A stretch of 64,000 nt of DNA, from NCBI RefSeq assembly GCF_002019855.1, contig NZ_CM007717.1, positions 1,430,452 to 1,494,451 of the forward strand. The letters are read 5' to 3'. Below, piece by piece: positions 33,418-42,158 of the stretch. This DNA is from Streptomyces antibioticus (lineage in GTDB: Bacteria; Actinomycetota; Actinomycetes; Streptomycetales; Streptomycetaceae). The notes beneath the pieces are model-generated. The model was not told the DNA's origin. It did no database searches and saw only the letters and a program-made list of their open reading frames with translations. The position numbers and the translations under genes are program-made. The first letter of the stretch is position 1, and every line of letters begins with the position of its first letter.

Positions 33418-34656
33418 ATGGCAGGCAACTCGGACCCGCTCACGCCGCGGGCGAAGATCGCCGTGACCGCGGGCAAGGCGGTCGCTGCGGCATCCCGCGC
33501 GGCCGGACGCGGCAGCGGCTCGGTGATCGGTGGCCGGGTGGCCCTCAAACTCGACCCCGACCTGCTCGCCCGCCTCGCCCAGAACCTGGACGTCGTCCTG
33601 GTCTCGGCGACCAACGGCAAGACCACCACCACCCGGCTCATCGCCGAGGCCCTGCGCGCCGCCGGGCCGGTCGTGTCCAACGCGCTCGGCGCCAACATGC
33701 CGGCCGGCATCACCTCGGCCCTCGCCGGCGGCTCCGAGGCCAGATACGGCGTCATCGAGGTCGACGAGAAGTACCTCGCGGGCGTCGCCCGGGACACCGA
33801 CCCCAAGTGCATCGCCCTGCTGAACCTCTCCCGCGACCAGCTCGACCGCGCCGCCGAGACCCGGATGCTCGCGGAGAACTGGCGCGAGGGCCTGGCCGGT
33901 TCCAAGGCCGTCGTGGTCGCCAACGCCGACGACCCGCTGGTGGTGTGGGCCGCGTCCTCCTCCCCCAACGTGGTCTGGGTGGCCGCCGGGCAGATGTGGA
34001 AGGACGACGCCTGGTCGTGCCCGTCCTGCGGCGGTGTCATGCAGCGCCCCGGCGACGACTGGTTCTGCGGCGAGTGCGGATTCCGCCGGCCGCAGCCGAG
34101 CTGGGCACTGTCCGGGGACCACGTCCTCGACCCGCACGGCTCCGCCTGGCCGATCCGGCTCCAGCTCCCGGGGCGCGCCAACAAGGCCAACGCCGCCTCC
34201 TCGGCCGCCGTCGCCGCCGTGTTCGGGGTGCCGCCGCAGGTCGCGCTGGAGCGCATGTACCAGGTGCAGGCCGTGGCCGGCCGCTACGACGTCGTCCAGT
34301 TCATGGACCGCGACCTGCGGCTGCTGCTCGCCAAGAACCCCGCGGGCTGGCTGGAGACGTTCAGCCTGATCGATCCTGCACCCGCCCCGGTCATCCTCTC
34401 GGTGAACGCGCGCGGCGCGGACGGCACCGACACCTCCTGGCTGTGGGACGTCGACTACACCCGGCTGACCGGCCACCCGATCTTCGTCGTCGGTGACCGC
34501 AAGCTGGACCTCGCCGTCCGCCTCGAGGTGGCCAACCAGCACTTCCAGGTGTGCGAGAACGTCGACCAGGCCGTGCAGCTCTGCCCGCCGGGCCGGATCG
34601 AGGTCATCGCGAACTACACCGCGTTCCAGGACCTGCGCCGCCGCGTCGGCAACTGA
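33418..34656 (+). CDS. murT: lipid II isoglutaminyl synthase, glutamate ligase subunit MurT
   Basis: A 412-residue Mur-ligase-like protein. The ATP loop SATNGKTTTTR lies near residues 63-73, followed by the central Mur ligase domain with a four-cysteine zinc ribbon (CPSCGG near 201, CGECG near 217), a hallmark of MurT. The C-terminal DUF1727 domain includes RYDVVQFMDRDLRLLLAKNP and the Asp-rich VVGDRKLDLAVRLEV. With GatD it amidates the D-Glu of the lipid II stem peptide using glutamine-derived ammonia. Its ribosome binding site is AAGGAGGATCGAG; TAGGCT at 33349-33354 could be the -10 box. gatD follows 20 bases after its stop. Confidence 0.95.
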   Translation: MAGNSDPLTPRAKIAVTAGKAVAAASRAAGRGSGSVIGGRVALKLDPDLLARLAQNLDVVLVSATNGKTTTTRLIAEALRAAGPVVSNALGANMPAGITSALAGGSEARYGVIEVDEKYLAGVARDTDPKCIALLNLSRDQLDRAAETRMLAENWREGLAGSKAVVVANADDPLVVWAASSSPNVVWVAAGQMWKDDAWSCPSCGGVMQRPGDDWFCGECGFRRPQPSWALSGDHVLDPHGSAWPIRLQLPGRANKANAASSAAVAAVFGVPPQVALERMYQVQAVAGRYDVVQFMDRDLRLLLAKNPAGWLETFSLIDPAPAPVILSVNARGADGTDTSWLWDVDYTRLTGHPIFVVGDRKLDLAVRLEVANQHFQVCENVDQAVQLCPPGRIEVIANYTAFQDLRRRVGN

Positions 34657-34676
34657 CCACGAAGGACGACCACTTC

Positions 34677-35405
34677 ATGAGCGACAACCAGCTTCGGATC
34701 GTCTGGGTCTACCCGGACCTGCTCAGCACCTACGGCGACCAGGGCAACGTCCTGGTCGTGGAGCGCCGGGCGCGGCAGCGCGGCCTGGACGTGGCCCGGC
34801 TCGACGTGCGCAGCGACCAGCCGATCCCGACCTCCGGCGACATCTACCTGATCGGCGGCGGCGAGGACCGGCCGCAGCGGCTCGCGGCGGAGCGGCTGCG
34901 CCGGGACGCGCATCTGTACCAGGCGGTGCAGAACGGCGCGATCGTGTTCGCGGTCTGCGCCGGCTACCAGATCCTCGGCCACGAGTTCGTCAACGACCTC
35001 GGCCAGCGCGAGCCCGGCCTCGGTCTGCTCGACGTCACCACGACCCGCGGCGAGGGCGAGCGGTGCGTCGGTGACGTGCTGGCGGACATCGACCCGCGGC
35101 TCGGGCTGCCGCAGCTCACCGGCTTCGAGAACCACCAGGGCATCACCCACCTCGGCCCGACCGCCCGGCCGTTCGCCCGCGTCCAGATCGGCAAGGGCAA
35201 CGGCACCGGCGACGGCACCGAAGGGGCGTACAACGACACGGTGTTCGGCACCTACATGCACGGCCCGGTGCTGGCCCGCAACCCGCTCATCGCGGACCTG
35301 CTGCTGAAGCTGGCGCTCGACGTGAACGCGCTCCCGCCGACCGACGACCGCTGGTACGACGCCCTCCGCAACGAGCGGATCGCGGCCGCCCAGCAGCCCG
35401 CCTAG
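34677..35405 (+). CDS. gatD: lipid II isoglutaminyl synthase, glutaminase subunit GatD
   Basis: A 242-residue class I glutamine amidotransferase of the CobB/CobQ-like type. The nucleophile elbow AVCAGYQILG holds Cys94, and the C-terminal TYMHGPVLARNPLIADLLL holds the catalytic His. N-terminal IVWVYPDLLSTYGDQGNVLV is typical of GatD. It supplies ammonia to MurT for conversion of D-isoglutamate to D-isoglutamine in lipid II. ATG at 34677 follows GAAGGACGA. The gene is directly downstream of murT, the invariant arrangement in Gram-positive bacteria. Confidence 0.95.
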   Translation: MSDNQLRIVWVYPDLLSTYGDQGNVLVVERRARQRGLDVARLDVRSDQPIPTSGDIYLIGGGEDRPQRLAAERLRRDAHLYQAVQNGAIVFAVCAGYQILGHEFVNDLGQREPGLGLLDVTTTRGEGERCVGDVLADIDPRLGLPQLTGFENHQGITHLGPTARPFARVQIGKGNGTGDGTEGAYNDTVFGTYMHGPVLARNPLIADLLLKLALDVNALPPTDDRWYDALRNERIAAAQQPA

Positions 35406-35609
35406 GACACCGTGCCCATCTGTGTGTTCACCCGATGTTCGGGGTGCCGTCGGCAGCCCGTCTGACAGGGCATCCGCACAGGTGAGCGGGCACGTCCAGC
35501 AGGCGGACGCGTGCTTCGGCCCCGCCCCCCGATGCCGCTAGGGTGGCGGGGTCTCGAACCGGACGGCGTGGTCCGGTTCCGGCCCACGTGGAGAAGGTTG
35601 TTTCGGGCT

Positions 35610-36635
35610 ATGCGCATTGGTGTCCTCACGTCCGGCGGCGACTGCCCCGGCCTGAACGCCGTCATCCGGTCCGTCGTGCACCGTGCCGTCGCCGACCACG
35701 GCGACGAGGTCATCGGCTTCCGGGACGGCTGGAAGGGCCTCCTGGAGTGCGACTACCTCAAGCTCGACCTCGACGCGGTGGGCGGCATCCTCGCCCGCGG
35801 CGGCACGATCCTCGGCTCCTCCCGCGTCCAGCCCTCGCATCTGCGCGACGGTGTGGAGCGGGCCAAGGGCCATGTCCGGGAACTCGGTCTCGACGCGATC
35901 ATCCCGATCGGCGGTGAGGGCACCCTCAAGGCCGCCCGGCTGATGTCCGACAGCGGTCTGCCGATCGTCGGCGTGCCGAAGACCATCGACAACGACATCG
36001 CCGTCACCGACGTCACCTTCGGCTTCGACACCGCCGTCGGGGTGGCGACCGACGCCCTCGACCGGCTGAAGACCACCGCCGAGTCCCACCAGCGGGTCCT
36101 GGTCGTCGAGGTCATGGGGCGGCACACCGGCTGGATAGCGCTCCAGTCCGGCATGGCGGCGGGCGCGCACGCGATCGTCGTACCGGAACGCCCCTTCGAC
36201 ATCGAGGAGCTGGCCCGGCGGGTCGGCGAGCGGTTCGAGGCGGGCAAGCGGTTCGCGATCGTCGTCGCGGCGGAGGGCGCCAAGCCGCGGCCGGGCACCA
36301 TGGACTTCGACGAGGGCGGCAAGGACGTCTACGGCCACGAGCGGTTCGCCGGCATCGCCCGGCAGCTCTCCGTCGAGCTGGAGACCCGGCTCGGCAAGGA
36401 GGCCCGGCCGGTCATCCTCGGGCACGTCCAGCGCGGCGGCACCCCGACCGCCTACGACCGGGTGCTCGCCACCCGCTTCGGATGGCACGCGGTGGAGGCG
36501 GCGCACCGCGGCGACTTCGGGAAGATGACGGCGCTGCGGGGCACCGACATCGTGATGGTGCCGCTGGCCGAGGCCGTGGAGACCCTGAAGACCGTGCCCG
36601 CCGACCGCTACGCCGAGGCGCAGACCGTCCTGTAG
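35610..36635 (+). CDS. pfkA: 6-phosphofructokinase
   Basis: A 341-residue phosphofructokinase. GVLTSGGDCPGLNAVIR opens the ATP site, IIPIGGEGTLKAARLM holds the GGEGT nucleotide motif, and PKTIDNDIAVTDVTFGFDTA carries the catalytic aspartates. VVEVMGRHTGWIAL and GHVQRGGTPTAYDRVL follow. The GGEGT form (not GGDGS), together with family knowledge, places it with actinobacterial PFKs, some using ATP and some pyrophosphate; Gly at the key nucleotide position favours ATP. It catalyses the committed step of glycolysis. TAGGGT near 35539 could be a -10 box. A terminator follows at 36663-36698. Streptomyces carry several paralogues. Confidence 0.93.
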   Translation: MRIGVLTSGGDCPGLNAVIRSVVHRAVADHGDEVIGFRDGWKGLLECDYLKLDLDAVGGILARGGTILGSSRVQPSHLRDGVERAKGHVRELGLDAIIPIGGEGTLKAARLMSDSGLPIVGVPKTIDNDIAVTDVTFGFDTAVGVATDALDRLKTTAESHQRVLVVEVMGRHTGWIALQSGMAAGAHAIVVPERPFDIEELARRVGERFEAGKRFAIVVAAEGAKPRPGTMDFDEGGKDVYGHERFAGIARQLSVELETRLGKEARPVILGHVQRGGTPTAYDRVLATRFGWHAVEAAHRGDFGKMTALRGTDIVMVPLAEAVETLKTVPADRYAEAQTVL

Positions 36636-36662
36636 GACGAGCCGCGTCCGACCCGCGTCCTC

Positions 36663-36698
36663 GACCGCCCCCGGTGACAGCAGTCGCCGGGGGCGGTT
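36663..36698 (+). terminator. terminator after pfkA
   Basis: ACCGCCCCCGG and CCGGGGGCGGT form a perfect 11-bp stem around a 12-base loop. The stem can extend further inward through GTGAC/GTCGC pairing with one wobble, and a short T-run (TTCT) follows. It begins 28 bases after the pfkA stop and precedes the CtaG-like gene. Confidence 0.75.
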
Positions 36699-36754
36699 CT
36701 AGTCTGGGGGCCGCAGGAAACGCACATCCCCCCACGAATCAGGAGCCGACGGAG

Positions 36755-37705
36755 ATGGATCACGGCGGGCACGGCATGACCATGGATCTGCCGCCGTTCA
36801 CGCTGGCGCGGGGTCTTCAGTGGTCACCGGACCCGTTCTTCCTCGTCGCCTGTCTGCTGGGGCTCGGGCTCTACGCGTGGGGCGTGGTCCGGCTGCGGCG
36901 CCGGGGCGACACCTGGCCGATGGGACGGACGGTGTCGTACGCCGTCGGGGTGCTGACCATCGCGCTGGTGATGTGCACCGGACTCAACGACTACGGCATG
37001 GTCATGTTCAGCGTGCACATGGTGCAGCACATGGTGATCAGCATGCTGTCGCCCATCCTCGTCCTGCTGGGCGCGCCGGTCACGCTCGCGCTGCGCGCGC
37101 TGCCGGCGGCGGGCCGCGGCCGCAAGGGGCCGCGCGAGCTGCTGCTGGCGCTGCTGCACAGCCAGTACATGCGGATCGTCACGCACCCGGCGTTCACGAT
37201 CCCGATGTTCATCGCCTCGCTCTACGCGCTGTACTTCACGCCCCTCTTCGACACCCTGATGGGCTCCCAGGTGGGGCACATCGCGATGATGGTGCACTTC
37301 CTCGCGGTCGGCGTGGTGTTCTTCTGGCCGATCATCGGAGTGGACCCGGGCCCGCACCGGCCGGGGTATCTGATGCGGATGCTGGAGCTGTTCGCGGGCA
37401 TGCCGTTCCACGCGTTCTTCGGCATCGCGTTGATGATGGCGTCCGAGCCGATGGTCGAGACGTTCGAGCACCCGCCCTCCTCGCTGGGCATCGACGCGCT
37501 GTCCGACCAGACCTGGGCGGGCGGCATCGCCTGGGCGTTCAGCGAGGTCCCCTCGGTGCTGGTGCTGATCGCCCTGCTCTTCCAGTGGTACGGCTCCGAG
37601 CAGCGGCAGGCCAAGCGCAAGGACCGGGCCGCGGACCGGGACGGGGACCGGGAGCTGGAGGCATACAACGCCTATCTTGCGTCACTCGACGCACGCGGAC
37701 GCTGA
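36755..37705 (+). CDS. ctaG: cytochrome c oxidase assembly protein (CtaG, caa3_CtaG family)
   Basis: A 316-residue integral membrane protein with about seven helices. The N-terminus MDHGGHGMTMDLPPF is rich in His and Met, and SVHMVQHMVISM, HIAMMVHFLAVGVVFFW and MPFHAFFGIALMMASEP place further His and Met residues at membrane borders, consistent with copper handling. The family helps insert copper into cytochrome oxidase. The C-terminal tail is charged and cytoplasmic. ATG at 36755 has AGGAG ten to fourteen bases upstream. A 56-residue membrane protein gene follows 62 bases later. Confidence 0.88.
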   Translation: MDHGGHGMTMDLPPFTLARGLQWSPDPFFLVACLLGLGLYAWGVVRLRRRGDTWPMGRTVSYAVGVLTIALVMCTGLNDYGMVMFSVHMVQHMVISMLSPILVLLGAPVTLALRALPAAGRGRKGPRELLLALLHSQYMRIVTHPAFTIPMFIASLYALYFTPLFDTLMGSQVGHIAMMVHFLAVGVVFFWPIIGVDPGPHRPGYLMRMLELFAGMPFHAFFGIALMMASEPMVETFEHPPSSLGIDALSDQTWAGGIAWAFSEVPSVLVLIALLFQWYGSEQRQAKRKDRAADRDGDRELEAYNAYLASLDARGR

Positions 37706-37767
37706 TCCCGGGGCACCATGGAGGTGGACCCGTCCTGCGGAGGGCGGGCCTACAGGAGGGTGTCACG

Positions 37768-37938
37768 ATGGCCGGTTCCACGGACAGCTCCACGAAGACC
37801 ATGGGCGCGCTCACGCTCGGCGGACTCGTCGTCGTGACCGCCTACTCGGTGGCGCTCGGCAGCAACGGCTGGCTGTGGTTCGGCTGGGTCGTGCTCGGGC
37901 TGATCACCCTCGCACTGATCGTGACCAAGACCGGCTGA
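37768..37938 (+). CDS. small membrane protein
   Basis: A 56-residue protein with two hydrophobic segments (LGGLVVVTAYSVALG and WLWFGWVVLGLITLALIV) and a Ser/Thr-rich N-terminus. Strong ribosome binding site AGGAGGGTG before ATG at 37768. It lies just behind the CtaG-like gene, so a role alongside respiratory complex assembly is possible. I recall short proteins of this kind at this locus in other Streptomyces, with no function assigned. Confidence 0.75.
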   Translation: MAGSTDSSTKTMGALTLGGLVVVTAYSVALGSNGWLWFGWVVLGLITLALIVTKTG

Positions 37939-37944
37939 CCGCCC

Positions 37945-37972
37945 GCCCGCCTCACCCCGGGGTGAGGCGGGC
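37945..37972. terminator. 28-bp perfect palindrome, bidirectional terminator
   Basis: GCCCGCCTCACCCC is followed directly by its exact reverse complement GGGGTGAGGCGGGC, with no spacer. It lies between two convergent genes and overlaps the last six codons and the stop of the histidine kinase gene. It would form a strong hairpin in both transcripts. Neither side has a long T-run. Confidence 0.7.
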
Positions 37973-39157
37973 CGCCGAGTGGACGCCCGGCTGGTACTTC
38001 GGCAGCCGGGCGGTGATCTTCATGCCCGCGCCCACGGCCGTCTCGATGACCAGGCCGTAGTCGTCGCCGTACACCTGACGCAGCCGGTCGTCCACGTTGG
38101 ACAGGCCGATGCCGCCGGAGGGGCTGGCCTCGCCGGCCAGCAGGCCGCGCAGCAGGACGGGGTCCATGCCCGCGCCGTCGTCCTCGATGACGACCAGGGC
38201 CTCGGCGCCCGCGTCCTGGGCGGTGATCTGGATGTGGCAGGTGCCCGCCTTGCCCTCCAGACCGTGTTTGACGGCGTTCTCCACCAGCGGCTGGAGGCAG
38301 AGGAAGGGCAGCGCGACCGGGAGGACCTCCGGGGCGATCTGGAGGGTGACGGCGAGCCGGTCGCCGAAGCGGGCCCGCACCAGCGCCAGATAGTGGTCGA
38401 TGGCGTGCAGTTCGTCGGCGAGGGTGGTGAAGTCGCCGTGCCGGCGGAACGAGTAGCGGGTGAAGTCGGCGAACTCCAGCAGCAGCTCGCGGGCGCGCTC
38501 GGGGTCGGTGCGCACGAAGGACGCGATCACCGCGAGCGAGTTGAAGATGAAGTGCGGGGAGATCTGGGCGCGCAGGGCCTTGATCTCGGCCTCGATCAGC
38601 CGGGTGCGGGACCGGTCGAGGTCGGCCAGCTCCAACTGGACGCTCACCCAGCGGGCCACCTCGCCCGCGGCGCGGACCAGGACGGCGGACTCGCGGGGCG
38701 CGCAGGCGACGAGCGCGCCGTGCACCCGGTCGTCGACGGTGAGCGGCGCGACCACCGCCCAGCGGGCCGGGCAGTCGGCGTGGTCGCAGTCGAGCGGGAA
38801 CGCCTCGCCGCGGCCGCTGTCCAGGGGCCCTGCCAGCCGTTCCATGATCTCGGCGCGGTGGTGGGCGCCCACGCCGTCCCAGACCAGCACCCGCGTGCGG
38901 TCGGTGAGACAGAGCGCGTCCGTGCCGAGCAGCGTGCGCAGCCGTCGCGCGGACCGCCGGGCCGTCTCCTCGGTCAGCCCGGCCCGCAGCGGGGGCGCGG
39001 CGAGCGAGGCCGTGTGCAGGGTCTGAAAGGTGGCGTGCTCGACGGGCGTCCCGAGACCGCCCAGACTCTCGGGCCGCGCGGTCCTGCGCCCCAGCCAGAA
39101 CCCGAGGGCGAGCACGGGCAGGATCGCTATGCAGACACCGGCGAGAAAGCCGCTCAT
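37952..39157 (-). CDS. LytS-type sensor histidine kinase
   Basis: A 401-residue kinase. One N-terminal membrane helix (about residues 4-22), a GAF-like region (about 60-190), then the His_kinase domain LRAQISPHFIFNSLAVIASF containing the phospho-accepting His. The HATPase follows, with FLCLQPLVENAVKHGLEGKA (N-box), IEDDGAGMD and GGIGLSNVDDRL. This LytS-like kinase normally partners LytTR regulators. Its ATG overlaps the symporter stop (ATGA at 39154-39157), and the LytTR regulator is the first gene of the same operon. The transporter in between is a likely co-sensor. Its 3' end lies inside a palindromic terminator. Confidence 0.9.
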   Translation of the reverse strand: MSGFLAGVCIAILPVLALGFWLGRRTARPESLGGLGTPVEHATFQTLHTASLAAPPLRAGLTEETARRSARRLRTLLGTDALCLTDRTRVLVWDGVGAHHRAEIMERLAGPLDSGRGEAFPLDCDHADCPARWAVVAPLTVDDRVHGALVACAPRESAVLVRAAGEVARWVSVQLELADLDRSRTRLIEAEIKALRAQISPHFIFNSLAVIASFVRTDPERARELLLEFADFTRYSFRRHGDFTTLADELHAIDHYLALVRARFGDRLAVTLQIAPEVLPVALPFLCLQPLVENAVKHGLEGKAGTCHIQITAQDAGAEALVVIEDDGAGMDPVLLRGLLAGEASPSGGIGLSNVDDRLRQVYGDDYGLVIETAVGAGMKITARLPKYQPGVHSAARLTPG

Positions 39158-40944
39158 GGGGTGGCCTCCCGGGGGTGGGGAGCGGTGGCCGGGGTTCTCG
39201 ACGCCATGGCCTCCGTCGTCTTCGCCCCCGCCGCTCGCAGTTCCTCGGGGCCCAGTTCCTCGGGGAGGTGGAAGCGGGCCAGGATCGCCGCCGTGCCGGG
39301 CGGGACGCGGCTCGGGGTGGCCAGGGAGACCAGGATCATGGTGAGGAAGGCCAGGGGGACCGTCCACAGGGCCGGCCAGGCGAGGAGGGCGTGCAGGGTT
39401 CCGGTGACCGGCAGGCCCGCCATCGTGGCGGCGACGGCCAGGAAGGCGGAGCCGCCGCCCACCAGCATCCCGGCGGCCGCGGCGGGCGGGGTGAGGCGGC
39501 GCCACCAGATGCCGAGGACGAGCAGGGGGCAGAACGAGGACGCCGACACCGCGAAGGCCAGCCCCACCGCGTCGGCCACCGGCAGCCCGCCCACCAACAG
39601 GCCCGCGGCGAGCGGCACGGCCGTCGCGAGGCCGGTGCCCAGGCGGAAGTGCCGTACGCCGCGGGTCGGCAGCACGTCCTGGGCGAGGACGCCGGCCACG
39701 GCCATGGTCAGCCCGGACGCCGTGGACAGGAACGCGGCGAACGCCCCGCCGGCGACCAGCGCGCCCAGCAGATCCCCGCCGAGCCCGCCGATCACCCGGT
39801 CCGGCAGCAGCAGGACGGCGGCGTCGGCGTCGCCGGTCAGGGCCAGTTCGGGGGCGTAGAGACGGCCGAGGGCGCCGTAGACGGGCGGCAGCAGATAGAA
39901 GCCGCCGATCAGGGCGAGCACGGCGACGGTGGTGCGGCGGGCGGCGACGCCGTGCGGGCTGGTGTAGAAGCGGACGACGACGTGCGGCAGGCCCATCGTG
40001 CCGAGGAAGGTGGCGAGGATCAGCCCGTAGGTGGCGTACAGGGGGCGTTCCTCGCGGCCCGCGGCGAGCGAGGTGGACATGCCGCCGTTGCTGCCGCGTT
40101 CGGCGGCGGGGACCGCGGCGCCCGCCGGGAAGGTGAGCCGGGTGCCCCGGTCGACGCGGTGGGTGCCGGCGGACAGCCGCAGCACGGCGCCGTGGTGCGG
40201 GCGGCCGTCGACGGTGCCGTCCACGGTGACGGTGAGGGGGCTCGCCAGCCGCAGGTCGAGGGTGTCGTCGACGCGTACGGTCCGCTGCTCGCGGAAGGCG
40301 GCCGGTTCGTCGAAGGGCCGCCGGGGCGCGCCGTCGCCCTGCCAGGCCAGGACCAGGAAGAGGGCGGGCACGAGGAGCGCGGTGAGCTTGAGCCAGTACT
40401 GGAACGCCTGCACGAAGGTGATGGAGCGCATGCCGCCCGCCGCGACGGTCGCGGTGACGACGACGGCGACGATCAGCCCGCCCAGGTGGGAGGGCGCGCC
40501 GGTGAGGACGGTCAGGGTCAGTCCGGCGCCCTGGAGCTGCGGCAGCAGATAGAGCCAGCCGACGCCGACGACGAAGGTGCCGGCGAGCCGCCGTACCGCC
40601 TGGGAGGCGAGGCGGGCCTCGGCGAAGTCGGGGAGCGTGTAGGCGCCGGAGCGGCGCAGCGGGGCGGCGACGAACAGCAGCAGGACGAGATAGCCGGCGG
40701 TGTAGCCGACCGGGTACCAGAGCATGTCGGGGCCCTGGACGAGGACCAGGCCCGCGATGCCGAGGAAGGAGGCGGCGGAGAGGTACTCGCCGCTGATGGC
40801 GGCCGCGTTGAGGCGGGGGCCGACGGTGCGGGAGGCGACGTAGAAGTCGGAGGTGGTGCGGGAGATGCGCAGTCCGAAGGCGCCGACGAGGACGGTGGCC
40901 ACCACGACCAGGGCGACGGCGGTGACGGTGTAGCCGGAGTTCAT
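39154..40944 (-). CDS. sodium:solute symporter (acetate permease ActP-like)
   Basis: A 596-residue transporter with about 13 membrane helices. FYVASRTVGPRLNAAAISGEYLSAASFLG-type text (split around residues 33-62, for example ISGEYLSAASFLGIAG) is the SSF signature. VVVRFYTSPHG and FLSTASGLTMAVAGVLAQD match the ActP branch. A long hydrophilic stretch (about residues 208-300) between helices is probably extracellular. It moves a small carboxylate or similar solute with sodium. It is locked between a 125-residue membrane protein and the LytS kinase by short spacing and overlap. The layout resembles transporter-linked sensing seen in acetate-switch systems. Confidence 0.88.
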   Translation of the reverse strand: MNSGYTVTAVALVVVATVLVGAFGLRISRTTSDFYVASRTVGPRLNAAAISGEYLSAASFLGIAGLVLVQGPDMLWYPVGYTAGYLVLLLFVAAPLRRSGAYTLPDFAEARLASQAVRRLAGTFVVGVGWLYLLPQLQGAGLTLTVLTGAPSHLGGLIVAVVVTATVAAGGMRSITFVQAFQYWLKLTALLVPALFLVLAWQGDGAPRRPFDEPAAFREQRTVRVDDTLDLRLASPLTVTVDGTVDGRPHHGAVLRLSAGTHRVDRGTRLTFPAGAAVPAAERGSNGGMSTSLAAGREERPLYATYGLILATFLGTMGLPHVVVRFYTSPHGVAARRTTVAVLALIGGFYLLPPVYGALGRLYAPELALTGDADAAVLLLPDRVIGGLGGDLLGALVAGGAFAAFLSTASGLTMAVAGVLAQDVLPTRGVRHFRLGTGLATAVPLAAGLLVGGLPVADAVGLAFAVSASSFCPLLVLGIWWRRLTPPAAAAGMLVGGGSAFLAVAATMAGLPVTGTLHALLAWPALWTVPLAFLTMILVSLATPSRVPPGTAAILARFHLPEELGPEELRAAGAKTTEAMASRTPATAPHPREATP

Positions 40945-40957
40945 CGCGGTGCGGCCC

Positions 40958-41335
40958 TCACTTGTCCTCGACCAGCCGCACGAAGTCCCGTTCGTTGCGC
41001 TCGGCGCGGCGCACGTACCAGCGGGCGAGCAGGACGAGCGGCAGATAGAGGCCGAAGCCGAGGACGGCCCACTCGAGGCGGCGGGCGTCGGGCAGCGCGG
41101 CGAACAGCAGCGGCAGCGGGCCGACGAGCAGGGCGAGGACGGCGAACACGGTGAGGGCGGCGCGCAGTTGGGAGCGCATCAGGGAGCGGACGTAGGTGTG
41201 GCCGAGGGTGGTCTGCTCGTCGATCTCGGTGCGCGGCCGGTAGTAGCCGGAGGCGCGCAGGGTGCGGCGGGTCCGGCGGGGCGGTCCTGTGACGACGACG
41301 CGGCGCTCGGCGGGGTCCTGGCCGGGCACGGTCAC
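40958..41335 (-). CDS. small membrane protein of symporter operon (DUF485-like)
   Basis: A 125-residue protein with a basic, Arg-rich N-terminus (ERRVVVTGPPRRTRRTLRASG) and two membrane helices (about 60-80 and 88-108), followed by a charged end. Its position directly before an SSF symporter matches the DUF485 partners of acetate permeases, although the sequence similarity cannot be checked here. GTG at 41335 overlaps the LytTR stop (GTGA); the second GTG at 41329 has better spacing from GAGGAGG. It probably assists the symporter. Confidence 0.75.
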   Translation of the reverse strand: MTVPGQDPAERRVVVTGPPRRTRRTLRASGYYRPRTEIDEQTTLGHTYVRSLMRSQLRAALTVFAVLALLVGPLPLLFAALPDARRLEWAVLGFGLYLPLVLLARWYVRRAERNERDFVRLVEDK

Positions 41336-42081
41336 GGCCTCCTCATCAGCAGGTCCCGCAGCTCGCGGGCGTGCCGTCGGCTGACCTGGAGTTCCTCGCC
41401 GCCGACCAGGACACTGACCGTGCCGGCGTCCAGGCGCAGTTCCCCTATGTGGCGCAGCGCGACCAGATGACGGCGGTGGATGCGGACGAAGCCGCGGGCG
41501 CGCCAGCGCTCCTCCAGGGTGGAGAGGGGGATGCGGACGAGGTGGCTGCCGCGGTCGGTGTGCAGCCGGGCGTAGTCGCCCTGGGCCTCGACGTGGGTGA
41601 TGTCGTCGACGGTGACGAACCGGGTCACGCCGCCGAGTTCGACGGCCAGATGGTCGGGGTCGGGTTCGTGGACCGGGATCCGGGGGGCGGTGCCGCGCAG
41701 TTCGGCGGCGCGGCGCACGGCCTCGGCGAGGCGTTCCTTGCGGACGGGTTTGAGGACGTAGTCGACGGCCTTGAGGTCGAACGCCTGGACGGCGAAGTCC
41801 TCGTGAGCGGTGACGAACACGACCAGCGGCGGCCGGGCGAACCCGCCGAGCAGCCGGGCCAGGTCGAGGCCGTCGAGTCCGGGCATCTGGATGTCGAGGA
41901 AGACGACGTCCACGGCGTCGGGCCCGTCCGGCCCCCCGGCCAGCGCCCGGTTGATCCGGCGCAGCGCCTCGGTCGCGTCCCCCGCGCCCTGCACACTCCC
42001 GATCCGCGGATCGGCACGCAGGAGGTACAGCAACTCCTCCAGCGAGGGGCGTTCGTCGTCGACGGCGAGGGCGCGCAGCAT
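41332..42081 (-). CDS. LytTR-type response regulator
   Basis: A 249-residue regulator. Receiver domain (about 1-120) with acidic pocket VDDERPS, phosphorylation site VVFLDIQMPGLDGL and VLKPVRKERLAEAV (Thr/Lys switch region VTAHED). The C-terminal LytTR DNA-binding domain (about 145-247) includes ITHVEAQGDYARLHTDRGSH and GFVRIHRRHLVAL. It is the first gene of the four-gene operon ending in its cognate LytS kinase. It probably controls the symporter or metabolic genes; its target sites were not found in the window. Confidence 0.92.
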   Translation of the reverse strand: MLRALAVDDERPSLEELLYLLRADPRIGSVQGAGDATEALRRINRALAGGPDGPDAVDVVFLDIQMPGLDGLDLARLLGGFARPPLVVFVTAHEDFAVQAFDLKAVDYVLKPVRKERLAEAVRRAAELRGTAPRIPVHEPDPDHLAVELGGVTRFVTVDDITHVEAQGDYARLHTDRGSHLVRIPLSTLEERWRARGFVRIHRRHLVALRHIGELRLDAGTVSVLVGGEELQVSRRHARELRDLLMRRP

Positions 42082-42158
42082 GAAGGTGGAGTGTAGGGGC
42101 GATCCGCGCGCCTGGACATGTCCCCGGTGTGGACGTACGCGCTGGATACAGTGCCCGC

